From Halospeciosus flavus (GTDB lineage Archaea > Halobacteriota > Halobacteria > Halobacteriales > Halobacteriaceae): 64,000 nt of DNA. Position 1 is the stretch's first letter; every line of letters starts with the position of its first letter. The DNA is taken from contig NZ_CP122312.1 in the NCBI RefSeq assembly GCF_029814175.1, forward strand, positions 434,001 to 498,000, given 5' to 3'. The notes under the pieces were generated by a model, which worked only from the letters and a program-made list of their open reading frames with translations, had not been told where the DNA came from and ran no database searches. A program made the translations under genes and the position numbers. Shown one piece after another: positions 25,555 to 33,924 of the stretch.

Positions 25555-27147
25555 ATGCCCGCAGACGGACTCCGAACGATCGGCCGCGATCTCGGTCGGA
25601 TTCTCCAGGTGTACGCCATCATGCCGGCGCTGACCGTCCTCGTCGCGGCGGTGTGGGGCGAGTTCTACGCGATTCCGGCACTCCTCGTCTCCGGGGCGGT
25701 CCCGCTCACCGTCGGGACCGCCCTCCACGGTCACTTCGCGGACGCGGGCGAACCCGGCAAACTCCACGGCATGGTCATCGCGGCGACCGGGTGGTTCCTC
25801 GTCGCGGTCTTCGGTTCGCTCCCCTTCGTCCTGCTCGCGGCGTCGATGCGTGCCGGGTTGCTCGGCGCGCCCGCGCTCAACTCGACCGTCGCGGCGTTTC
25901 TGAACCCGCTGAACGCGCTCTTCGAGTCGATGAGCGGCTTCACGGGGACCGGCCTGACGATGACCGTCCACGAGAACCGCCTCCCCGCGACGCTCCAGTG
26001 GTGGCGCTCGTTCATGGAATGGGTGGGCGGCGTGGGCGTCATCGTCCTCACGACCGCTATCCTCGCCCGGCCGGGGAGCGGGTCGCTCACGCTCTACGAG
26101 AGCGAGGCGCGCTCGGAGAAGATCCACCCGAGTATCGTCTCGACGGTCAGGACCATCTGGTGGATCTTCCTCCTGTTCACCTTCGTCTCCATCCTCCTCC
26201 TCTGGCTCGCGGGGATGCCGCTGTGGGGCGCCATCAACCACGCCATGACCGGTCTCGCCACCGGCGGCTTCTCGATCACCGACAACTCCATCGCGACGTA
26301 CGACAGCGTCGCCATCGACTTCGCGCTCGTCCCCATTATGCTCCTCGGGAGTATCGCGTTCCCGGTCCACTACCTCCTCTTGCAGGGCCACTTCGAGGAG
26401 TTCCGCGAGGACCTCCAGACGCGGTGGGTGTTCGGCTTTTTCGGACTCGGGACGCTCGCGCTGACCGGACTCCTCTACGCCCACGGCGTCTACCAGTCGA
26501 CGGCGGCCATCTCCGTCCTCGGCGTCACGCTGACCGGGGACGCGGCCGCGCTCTTCCAGTCGTTTCGCTACGGTGTCTTCCAGTTCGTCTCGGCGGCGTC
26601 GTGTGCGGGTTTCCAGACGGCGAGCATCGGGGCGCAGTGGAGTGCCGCCTCCCACCTCGTCGTCGTACTCGGGATGGTCGTCGGTGCGGCCGCGGGGTCG
26701 ACCGCCGGCGGCATCAAACTCGTCCGGGTGGCCACCCTCCTGAAGGGGACCGCGTTCCGCATCGCGGGCGTCTTCTACCCGCGCTCGGCCGTCCGGACGT
26801 TCCGCCTCGACGGCCGCGCGCTCTCCAGTCGCGAACTCACCAAGGAGTTCGAGGAGGCGGCCATTATCACCGTCCTCTGGGTCGTCTTCCTGGGCCTCGG
26901 GACCGCCGTGCTCCTGGTGACCGTCCCGACCGGGGCCGGTCCGAACGCCTACTCGCTGGAGAACGTGCTCTTCGAGGTGGCGAGCACGCAGGGCAACGTC
27001 GGTCTCTCGACCGGCATCACCGGTCCCGGGATGCCGACAGCCGCGAAGGTGATGTTCCTCTTCAACATGTGGATCGGCCGCCTCGAAATCATCCCCGTCC
27101 TCGTCACGCTCCGGGGACTCGTCTACGGCTTCGGGGTGCGTCGCTGA
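25555..27147 (+). CDS. trkH: Second TrkH-family potassium transporter
   Basis: 530 residues with the same overall fold: MSGFTGTGLTMT (first filter), TGLATGGFSITDN (second), AASCAGFQTASIG (third) and ASTQGNVGLSTGI (fourth), and GAAAGSTAGGIKLVRVAT after the third repeat. The third filter reads SCAGF where the upstream paralogue has TTTGY, so the pore is less canonical and ion preference may differ. Its stop overlaps the start of a 78-residue membrane protein, and a one-module TrkA follows, suggesting a second complete Trk system in tandem with the first. Confidence 0.92.
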   Translation: MPADGLRTIGRDLGRILQVYAIMPALTVLVAAVWGEFYAIPALLVSGAVPLTVGTALHGHFADAGEPGKLHGMVIAATGWFLVAVFGSLPFVLLAASMRAGLLGAPALNSTVAAFLNPLNALFESMSGFTGTGLTMTVHENRLPATLQWWRSFMEWVGGVGVIVLTTAILARPGSGSLTLYESEARSEKIHPSIVSTVRTIWWIFLLFTFVSILLLWLAGMPLWGAINHAMTGLATGGFSITDNSIATYDSVAIDFALVPIMLLGSIAFPVHYLLLQGHFEEFREDLQTRWVFGFFGLGTLALTGLLYAHGVYQSTAAISVLGVTLTGDAAALFQSFRYGVFQFVSAASCAGFQTASIGAQWSAASHLVVVLGMVVGAAAGSTAGGIKLVRVATLLKGTAFRIAGVFYPRSAVRTFRLDGRALSSRELTKEFEEAAIITVLWVVFLGLGTAVLLVTVPTGAGPNAYSLENVLFEVASTQGNVGLSTGITGPGMPTAAKVMFLFNMWIGRLEIIPVLVTLRGLVYGFGVRR

Positions 27148-27383
27148 TGCTGGGCGTCGACGTCGGTAAATTGCTGACGGGTGCCGTCGAGACGCTCTTC
27201 GAGGCCGGGCCGGACGACCGGGTGTTCGACGCCTTCATCCTCGTCGCCCCGCTCGTCCTCCTGGCCATCGCCGTCCTCGGGCGGACGACGGCCACGACCG
27301 TGCTGGCGGGCGGCTACGTCCTCGGGTTCGTCGGCTACGTCCTCGCGCTCGGCGTCCGCCACGTCCGGAGCGAAAGCGATTAA
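27147..27383 (+). CDS. Small two-helix membrane protein between trkH and trkA
   Basis: 78 residues. The ATG overlaps the TGA of trkH (TGATG). It has two clear hydrophobic segments, about residues 30-45 (FILVAPLVLLAIAVLG) and 51-70 (TVLAGGYVLGFVGYVLALGV). The N-terminus is short and polar, and the C-terminus basic then acidic (RHVRSESD). Translational coupling upstream and a 24-base gap to the following trkA suggest a small accessory subunit of the second Trk system, but I know no named family for it. Confidence 0.7.
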   Translation: MLGVDVGKLLTGAVETLFEAGPDDRVFDAFILVAPLVLLAIAVLGRTTATTVLAGGYVLGFVGYVLALGVRHVRSESD

Positions 27384-27407
27384 CTGCCTGGCCGTCGCCC
27401 ACCCCAC

Positions 27408-28088
27408 ATGTACATCATCGTCGTCGGTGCCGGGCAGATTGGCTCGCAGGTGCTCGACCTCGCGACGGCCTCCGACAACGAGGTCGTCGTCGTCGAACAG
27501 GACCCGGAGGTGGCCGAGGAGGCGAGCAGGGAGTACGACTGTCTGGTCATCGAGGGCGACGCGACCGACCGCGAGATCCTCGAAGACGCCGGCGCCGAAC
27601 AGGCCGACGCCATCATCTGCACGACCGACGAGGACGCGACGAACCTGATGGTCCTCTTCATCGCGAAGGAGTTGGAGATCTCCTCGCTGGTGACGGTCGT
27701 CCAGGACCCACAACACCTGAACATCTTCCGCCGGGTGGGTGCGACCATCCTCGAGAACCCACAGCGACTCATCGCCCAGTACCTCTACCAGGCCATCCAG
27801 CGCCCTTCCGTCGAGGACTTCATGGAACTCGGCGGCGACGCGGAGATCTTCGAGGTGACCGTCACCGAGAACGCGGCCATCGCGGGGAAGACGCTCTCCG
27901 AGGCCGGGTCGGAGAGTCTCCTCGGCGAAGACGTCCTCGTCGTGGCCCTCCAGCGCGGGGAGGAGATAGTCACGCCACGCGGCAGTACCCGCATCGAGGC
28001 CGGCGACACCGTCACCGTCTTCGCGCGCGAGGGGATGACCGACGACCTCGTCGAGTTGTTCGTCGGCGAGCAAGAAGTGGCCGAGTAG
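27408..28088 (+). CDS. trkA: TrkA-type potassium channel/transport regulator, single RCK module
   Basis: 226 residues: RCK_N with MYIIVVGAGQIGSQVLDLA (GxGxxG) and CTTDEDATNLMVLFIAKEL, then RCK_C (ADIFEVTVTENAAIAGKTLSEAG-like, LVVALQRGEEIVTPRGSTRIEAGD in parts). This half-length form works as a dimer or tetramer. Given its position it probably gates the second trkH. The C-terminal domain is similar to that fused to the Lrp regulator encoded convergently just after it (10-base gap). Confidence 0.93.
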   Translation: MYIIVVGAGQIGSQVLDLATASDNEVVVVEQDPEVAEEASREYDCLVIEGDATDREILEDAGAEQADAIICTTDEDATNLMVLFIAKELEISSLVTVVQDPQHLNIFRRVGATILENPQRLIAQYLYQAIQRPSVEDFMELGGDAEIFEVTVTENAAIAGKTLSEAGSESLLGEDVLVVALQRGEEIVTPRGSTRIEAGDTVTVFAREGMTDDLVELFVGEQEVAE

Positions 28089-28098
28089 TTCGGTCGCC

Positions 28099-28854
28099 CT
28101 ACACGGCGGTCGACTCGTCGACTTCGAACGCGGCGAGCGTACTCACCGGCACGCCCCGCGGGGAGAAGAGCCGGACCCGGTCACCGGGCTGGACGCGGGT
28201 GTCGCCGCGCGGCGTGATGGTCGTCTCACCCCGTTCGATGGCGACGACGAGGACGTCTTCGTCGACTAGCCCGGTCTTGTTCGCCTCCTGGAGCGTCTGC
28301 CCGGCAATCGGCGCCTCGCCGTCGACGGTGACCGACCGGATTTCGTCGTCGTCCGCCCGCTCGACGGGGTGGGTGGAGACGGTCGCCGCCGCCGACTCCG
28401 GCCCGAACTGGTGGTACGCGTGGTGGTGCTCGTCGTGGAGGAGGTCTTCGTCCTCGATGTCGAGTCCGAGATTGGTGAGTTTGCGCGCCACGCGCGTGAG
28501 GTCGTTCGTGTCCTCGCCGACGGCCTTCACCCGGAGGTTCCCGTGACCGGTCATCACCTCGCGGACGTTGACCACGCCGGGGACGCGGAGGACGCGACGG
28601 GCGAGGCGATCCTGTTCGGACACCGAGGTGCTACAGAGGAAGAGGTTCGTGAGGAGGCCCGAACACGCCTCGTAGTCGATGGCGGCGTGGTAGCCGCGGA
28701 CGACGCCAGCCTCCTCCAGTTTCTCGATTCGGTTCCGGATGGTCCCGCCCGAGACCTCCATCTCTCGTGCGATATCCGAAGCCGCGGTGTTTCGGGCGTC
28801 CTGGGCCAGGTGATAGAGGATTCTCTCGTCAAGTTCGTCGATTTCGTGGCTCAT
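28099..28854 (-). CDS. Lrp/AsnC-type regulator fused to RCK_C (TrkA_C) domain
   Basis: 251 residues from ATG 28854 (MSHEIDELDERILYHLAQDA); a start three codons upstream is possible. Residues about 1-60 are an AsnC-type winged HTH (ASDIAREMEVSGGTIRNRIEKLEEAGVV in part). About 65-145 form a RAM-like effector domain (LFLCSTSVSEQDRLARRVLR). Residues about 165-251 are an RCK_C domain (VTVDGEAPIAGQTLQEANKT, VVAIERGETTITPRGDTRVQPGD in part). RCK_C domains bind small ligands such as nucleotides or c-di-AMP, so this reads as a transcription factor sensing the same signal as the neighbouring Trk regulators. Known in haloarchaea but rarely characterised. Confidence 0.9.
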   Translation of the reverse strand: MSHEIDELDERILYHLAQDARNTAASDIAREMEVSGGTIRNRIEKLEEAGVVRGYHAAIDYEACSGLLTNLFLCSTSVSEQDRLARRVLRVPGVVNVREVMTGHGNLRVKAVGEDTNDLTRVARKLTNLGLDIEDEDLLHDEHHHAYHQFGPESAAATVSTHPVERADDDEIRSVTVDGEAPIAGQTLQEANKTGLVDEDVLVVAIERGETTITPRGDTRVQPGDRVRLFSPRGVPVSTLAAFEVDESTAV

Positions 28855-29176
28855 ACGTACCACTCGATGCGGAATCCGAAATGACTTTCCACTACTTCGA
28901 CCACAGATTACTGACTCCCCGCCCGTTTAGCCCGCAACCAACTTCGCTCTCCGAGTACTCCGCCCGTCGTTGGCGGAGAGTGGTGTCCTGATGGGTACGA
29001 TATCCGGAATAGACTGCCCCGATATTGCGCATCTCGCAGGTTTCTCCAAGGTTTATAGTCGTCCGCCGTACACGGGGGGAGTATGTCTGTAGAGACGACC
29101 CGTAGCCCGGTGTATCGGTTCCGGGCGAGACGTGGCGACCACCTCCACGACCACGACGTACCCGGGGTGGTCGTCG
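28855..29176. other. Divergent promoter region with a stem-loop
   Basis: 322 bases between the Lrp-RCK_C gene and the APC permease. CTCCGCC - CGTCGTT - GGCGGAG forms a 7-bp hairpin near 28959-28979. GGTTTATAGTC at about 29048-29058 is a good TATA box for a plus-strand transcript starting near 29080. No small gene is convincing. Confidence 0.5.
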
Positions 29177-31543
29177 ATGAGTGACGCCGGGAGCAACGTC
29201 GAGGCCGAGCTGAACCGCGACATCGGGCTCGTCGGTGCCGTCGCCATCGGTGTCGGGACGATGATCGCGGCGGGCATCTTCGTCCTCTCGGGACTCGCCG
29301 TCGCGAACGTCGGCGCGGCGGCCATCGTCTCGTTCCTCGCGGCGGCGGTCGTCGCGAGCTTCTTCACCGCCTTCGCCTACGCCGAGTTCGCCTCCATCTA
29401 CCCCGAGAGCGGTGGCGGCTACATGTACGTCGCCAACGTCTTCGACAGCGACCTCACCTACATCGTCGGCTGGTCGATGATCCTCGGCTATCCGGCGTCC
29501 GCGGCGTTCTACCTCGCGAGTTTCTCCGACTGGTTCTACCGGTTCATCTACCCGGCGTTCTCCATCCCGGAGGCGATTCCCTACTGGGTCGGCGGCTTCG
29601 TCGTCCTCGCGCTCCTCGTCGGTATCAACCTCAAGGGGACCGAGGAGACCGGTGCCTTCCAGATCGCCGTCACGGGGCTGAAGGTCGCGCTCATCATCCT
29701 CTTCCTCTACGGTGGCCTCCAGTCCTTCGACGCGAGTATCGTCGTCGAGTCGCTCCAGCAGAACACCCAGACCTTCGCCGACTTCCGCGACATCGGGCTG
29801 ACGAGCGCCCTCGTGTTCATCACGTTCTTCGGTTTCGAGGCCATCGCGACCAACGCCGAGGAGATCAAGAAGCCCGGCGACACCGTCCCGCGCGCCATCT
29901 TCATCTCGATGGGGCTGGTGACGGTCATCTACACGCTCGTCGTCCTCGTCATCGTCATCGCGGTCAACGACCCGAAGTTCCTCGACTTCCTCACGAACAA
30001 CGTCGAACTCGGTGGGCTGACCGCCAAGGAGTACATCGCCAACCACGGCGAGGTGTCGATGGCCTACGCCGCGAAGTACTTCCTCGAAGTGTTCGGGAAC
30101 GCCGGCTTCTACGTCATCATCGTCGGCGCCCTCTTCTCGATGATTTCGGCGGCCAACGCGACCATCCTCGCGGGCTCGCGCGTCAAACTCGCGATGGCCC
30201 GCCGCGACCACCTGCCGAGCCAGTTCGAAGACCTCCACGACACGTTCAACACGCCGCACAAGGCGGTCCTCCTGACCGGCGGACTCATCCTCTTCTACAT
30301 CGCGGTGTTCTCCGTCGTCTTCGGGAGCCACCCGGGGAGCGGAACGTACCACCCGCCGTTCGGTCTCCACCTCGGTATCGAGCACCTCGCACACTTCGCG
30401 GACTTCATGCTTCTCGGCGGCCTCATCGTCGTCAACCTCGCCGTCGTCCAGTCCCGCCGCAAGTTCCCGGACATCGACCGTGGGTTCGAGGTTCCGTTCG
30501 TGCCGGTGGTCCCGGTCATCGCCGTACTCGCGAACCTCGTCCTCTTCTTGAACGTCAGCCCCGTGAGCTTCGCCATCGGGGTCGTCGCCGAAATCGTCGG
30601 CGTCGCCTTCTGGTTCACCGTCCTCTCGGGGAAGCCGGCCGAACACGCCGAAGAGGAGACGCCGACGCTCGTCGCCGAACACCACCCCAGCGAGTCGGAG
30701 TACACACTCCTCGTCTCCATCGCGAACCCCGAACACGTCCCGCAACTCATGCGGACGGCTGTCGACATCGCGAAGGACCGCGACGGAGACATCCTGGTGA
30801 TGAGTGCCGTCGAACTCCCCGCACAGACACCGCTCTCCGAAGGTGGTCAGTACCTCGAAGACGAACGGGAGATCGTCGACGAGGCGATGGAGTTCGCCCG
30901 CGAGGAGGACGTCCCCGTGAGCGGAACCGTCCGCATCGGCCACGACGTCTCCGAGGCGATCACGAACACCGTCGACCAGTACGAGTGCGACGCCGCACTC
31001 CTCGGTTGGAGCGGGACGAGCCGTCGCCGTGACATCGTCCTCGGTTCGACCGTCGACGAAGTCATTCGCGACGCCGCCTGCGACGTCCTCGTCGAGAAGA
31101 CCGGCGAAGTCGAACAGGAAATCGCGTCCATCCTCCTGCCGACGGCGGGCGGCCCCCACGCCGAGTTCGCCGCGGAGGTGAGCAGCGCCATCGCCCACTC
31201 CGAAGGGGCGACCGTCCGGGTCGTCCACGTGGTCGACCCCGACGCCTCCGAGACCGAGCGACGCGACGCCCAGGACCGCATCGACGACACCGTTGCCGCG
31301 CTCTCGGACGTGGAGTACGAGACCGAACTCCTCGAGGGCGAGGACGTCGTCGACACCATCGTCACCGAGACCGCGGAGACCGACCTGACTCTCGTCGGGG
31401 CGACCCGCGAAGGGATTCTCCAGCAACTCGTCCTCGGTGCCGTCCCCGAGGCAGTCGGTAAGCGCGCGAAGGGAGCAGTCATCATGACCAAGCGGAACCT
31501 CGGCATCACCTCGCGGCTCCGTCAGTGGCTCCGCTGGGAGTAG
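29177..31543 (+). CDS. APC-family amino acid permease with C-terminal UspA domains
   Basis: 788 residues from ATG 29177 (MSDAGSNVEAELNRDIGLVG); the frame is open 15 codons further upstream. The N-terminal ~480 residues are a 12-helix APC transporter (GVGTMIAAGIFVLSGLA in helix 1, FTAFAYAEFASIYPESGGGY, FGFEAIATNAEEIKKPGDTV). The C-terminal ~290 residues hold two universal-stress-like modules (YTLLVSIANPEHVPQLMRTA and ASILLPTAGGPHAEFAAEV starts; LGWSGTSRRRDIVLGSTVDEV as an ATP-loop-like signature). Probably an amino-acid or cation-organic-solute carrier whose activity is tuned by the soluble tail. A second such protein is encoded convergently. Confidence 0.9.
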   Translation: MSDAGSNVEAELNRDIGLVGAVAIGVGTMIAAGIFVLSGLAVANVGAAAIVSFLAAAVVASFFTAFAYAEFASIYPESGGGYMYVANVFDSDLTYIVGWSMILGYPASAAFYLASFSDWFYRFIYPAFSIPEAIPYWVGGFVVLALLVGINLKGTEETGAFQIAVTGLKVALIILFLYGGLQSFDASIVVESLQQNTQTFADFRDIGLTSALVFITFFGFEAIATNAEEIKKPGDTVPRAIFISMGLVTVIYTLVVLVIVIAVNDPKFLDFLTNNVELGGLTAKEYIANHGEVSMAYAAKYFLEVFGNAGFYVIIVGALFSMISAANATILAGSRVKLAMARRDHLPSQFEDLHDTFNTPHKAVLLTGGLILFYIAVFSVVFGSHPGSGTYHPPFGLHLGIEHLAHFADFMLLGGLIVVNLAVVQSRRKFPDIDRGFEVPFVPVVPVIAVLANLVLFLNVSPVSFAIGVVAEIVGVAFWFTVLSGKPAEHAEEETPTLVAEHHPSESEYTLLVSIANPEHVPQLMRTAVDIAKDRDGDILVMSAVELPAQTPLSEGGQYLEDEREIVDEAMEFAREEDVPVSGTVRIGHDVSEAITNTVDQYECDAALLGWSGTSRRRDIVLGSTVDEVIRDAACDVLVEKTGEVEQEIASILLPTAGGPHAEFAAEVSSAIAHSEGATVRVVHVVDPDASETERRDAQDRIDDTVAALSDVEYETELLEGEDVVDTIVTETAETDLTLVGATREGILQQLVLGAVPEAVGKRAKGAVIMTKRNLGITSRLRQWLRWE

Positions 31544-31572
31544 ACACCCACTCCCCGCTCCCCGCTCCCCGC

Positions 31573-33789
31573 TCAGAAGACGAAGCGGTCGAGCAGGTAG
31601 CGGATGAACGTGTGGCGACGCGCCTCCCGGGCGTGAGAGAGCGCCACCGTACACTCCAGTTCTTCGGCGAGTTCGTCCGGTAGTGCCCCGAACATCACGT
31701 CGTAGAGCAGGTGGTGGGCCGACGTCCCGACCACCGCGAGGTCCGCGTCGCCGACCGCCACGCGAATCGTCTCCAGGCGGTCGTCCGCCCGGTGGATCTC
31801 CGTCGAGACGGGCGACTCACAGAGTTCGGCCACCTCGTTCTGGTACTCGCCGATCGAGCGAATCTGGTCGTCGGAGGCGTCGCCGGGGAGGGCGTGGATG
31901 AGGCGGACGCGGGCGTCGTGTTCCGCGGCGACGGCGTCGGCGACGACGACCTCCAGCGGGTCGAAGGGGCCGCGGTCGGCGACGACTGCGACGTCGTCGA
32001 TCGACTCGGGTAGCCCGCGGTTCCGGACGAAGACGAGGTCCGCGGGGCTGTGTTCGATGTACCAGTCGACGTCGTCGCCGAGCAACTCTTCGTGGCCGAA
32101 GTCCGGTTCGACCTCGCCGAACAGCACGTCGAACTCCTCGGCGTGGTTGGCGACGGCGTGGTTCAGGTCGTGGGTGACGACCTCCGTCGCCGTCACCGAG
32201 ACGTCGAAGTCGGCGGCGAACGCTTCGACGCGGCGCTCGAACTCCGCCTCGGCGGGCGTCTGCTCGCCGGCGGCGCTGGTGAGCGAGGTCTGGTCCGGTA
32301 CTTCCTCGAAGCGGGCGACTTCGACCTCGCCGTTCCGTCGGGCGGCGACCGCTGCGGCCATCCGCAGGAGCGTGGTCTGGTCGTTGAAGTCGGTCTCCGA
32401 ACCGACCGCGACCAGCACGCGCTCGCCGGTGGAGTCGAGGGCCTCGCGGGTGCGGTCGGCCGTCGTGACGCCGCGTGTCCGTCGAATCGCGTCGACGGCG
32501 GCCCCCTCGCGGCCGGTTCGTTCGCGGGCGTAGCCGAGGTACCACAGGAGACTCGCGACGACGATGCCGACCGCGCCGAGCAGCGGGAGCGTCCCCATCT
32601 GCGTGAGGAGGACGACGCCACCCACGATGCCGAACAACTGCGCCCACGGGTAGAAGGGGGCGACGAACTCCGGTTCGTAGCCTTCGAGGTCGCTCTCCCG
32701 GAAGGCGACGAGTGCGACGTTGATGAGCGTGAAGACGAGGAGTTGGAAGGCGCTCGCGAGTTTCGCGAGTTCGACGACCGGGACGAACGCGATGAGCGCG
32801 AGCAGGACGGCACCGGTCAGCGAGATCGACCGGATGGGCGTCCGGTAGCGCTCGTGGACCGACTGGAGCGACGATGGGGCGAGGCGGTCGCGACTCATCG
32901 CCAGCGGGTAGCGCGACGAGGAGAGGATGCCGGCGTTCGCCATGCTCGTCAGGGCGAGGACGGCGATCACCGAGACACCGACGACGCCCGCACTCCCGAG
33001 GAAGTTGCCCGCGGCGTCGGCCATCGGCGTGTAGGAGTGTGCGAGGTCGGCGAGTGGCGTCACGCCGACGATGACGAAGACGACGAACGTGTAGACGAGC
33101 ATCATCAGACCGATGGAGCCGAGGATGGCCATCGGGATGTTCCGCCCGGGGTCCTCGACCTCCTCGGCGACGCTGGCGATCTTCGTCACACCCGCGTAGG
33201 AGACGAAGACGAACCCCGTGGCCGCGAGCAGACCGTCCGGCCCCGTCGCGAAGAACGGGTGGTACTGCGACTGGTCGACGTAGGTGAGTCCGTCGCCGAT
33301 GAAGACGAGGAGGGCGAGCAGAACGAGCGAGACGATGATCGCCTGCATCCGCCCCGTCTGCTTGACGCCGACGACGTTCACGCCGACGAGGAGGACGGCC
33401 AGAACGAGTGCGACGGGTTTCACGACACCGGCGAGTTGAGGGGCGAACAACAGGAGGTACGCGCCGAGACCGACCAGCGCGAAGGCGCTCTTGAACACGA
33501 GCGAGAACCACGCGCCGATGCCGGCGATAGTCCCGGCGGCCGGCCCCATCGCCCGGTCGATGAAGAGGTAGGTCCCGCCGGACTCGGGCATCGCCGTCGC
33601 CATTTCGGATTTCGCGAGCGCTGCGGGGAGGACGACGAGGCCGGCGAGGAGGTAGGCGAGGATGACTGCCGGTCCCGCCAACTTCGAGGCGAGTCCGGGG
33701 AGGACGAAGATTCCGCTCCCGACCATCGCCCCGATACTGATGGTGATCGTCGCGAAGAGACCGAGGTCGCGTTCGAGACTCTTGGGCAT
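31573..33789 (-). CDS. APC-family permease with C-terminal UspA domains (second)
   Basis: 738 residues from the ATG at 33789 (MPKSLERDLGLFATITISIG). The upstream frame stays open for 306 more codons, but those codons are the antisense of the antiporter gene and do not look coding. The APC part (about 1-430) has GAMVGSGIFVLPGLASKL in helix 1 and FVSYAGVTKIASVAEEVEDP. The soluble part has a USP start (GERVLVAVGSETDFNDQTTL) and a second half ending with VVGTSAHHLLYDVMFGALPDEL. It has the same architecture as the 788-residue protein facing it, with only moderate sequence similarity, so probably a different substrate. Confidence 0.88.
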   Translation of the reverse strand: MPKSLERDLGLFATITISIGAMVGSGIFVLPGLASKLAGPAVILAYLLAGLVVLPAALAKSEMATAMPESGGTYLFIDRAMGPAAGTIAGIGAWFSLVFKSAFALVGLGAYLLLFAPQLAGVVKPVALVLAVLLVGVNVVGVKQTGRMQAIIVSLVLLALLVFIGDGLTYVDQSQYHPFFATGPDGLLAATGFVFVSYAGVTKIASVAEEVEDPGRNIPMAILGSIGLMMLVYTFVVFVIVGVTPLADLAHSYTPMADAAGNFLGSAGVVGVSVIAVLALTSMANAGILSSSRYPLAMSRDRLAPSSLQSVHERYRTPIRSISLTGAVLLALIAFVPVVELAKLASAFQLLVFTLINVALVAFRESDLEGYEPEFVAPFYPWAQLFGIVGGVVLLTQMGTLPLLGAVGIVVASLLWYLGYARERTGREGAAVDAIRRTRGVTTADRTREALDSTGERVLVAVGSETDFNDQTTLLRMAAAVAARRNGEVEVARFEEVPDQTSLTSAAGEQTPAEAEFERRVEAFAADFDVSVTATEVVTHDLNHAVANHAEEFDVLFGEVEPDFGHEELLGDDVDWYIEHSPADLVFVRNRGLPESIDDVAVVADRGPFDPLEVVVADAVAAEHDARVRLIHALPGDASDDQIRSIGEYQNEVAELCESPVSTEIHRADDRLETIRVAVGDADLAVVGTSAHHLLYDVMFGALPDELAEELECTVALSHAREARRHTFIRYLLDRFVF

Positions 33790-33924
33790 CGTGGTCGGTA
33801 ATCGACAACGAGGCCCTTGAAGGTGCGCCCCCGGTCGATTCTGCGGAGTCAGTGCGTCGCCGTCGACCCAGTCGTCCGGGCGACCAGAACCGTTTACTCG
33901 CCGCCGCGTGCAGGGCCGGAGTAG

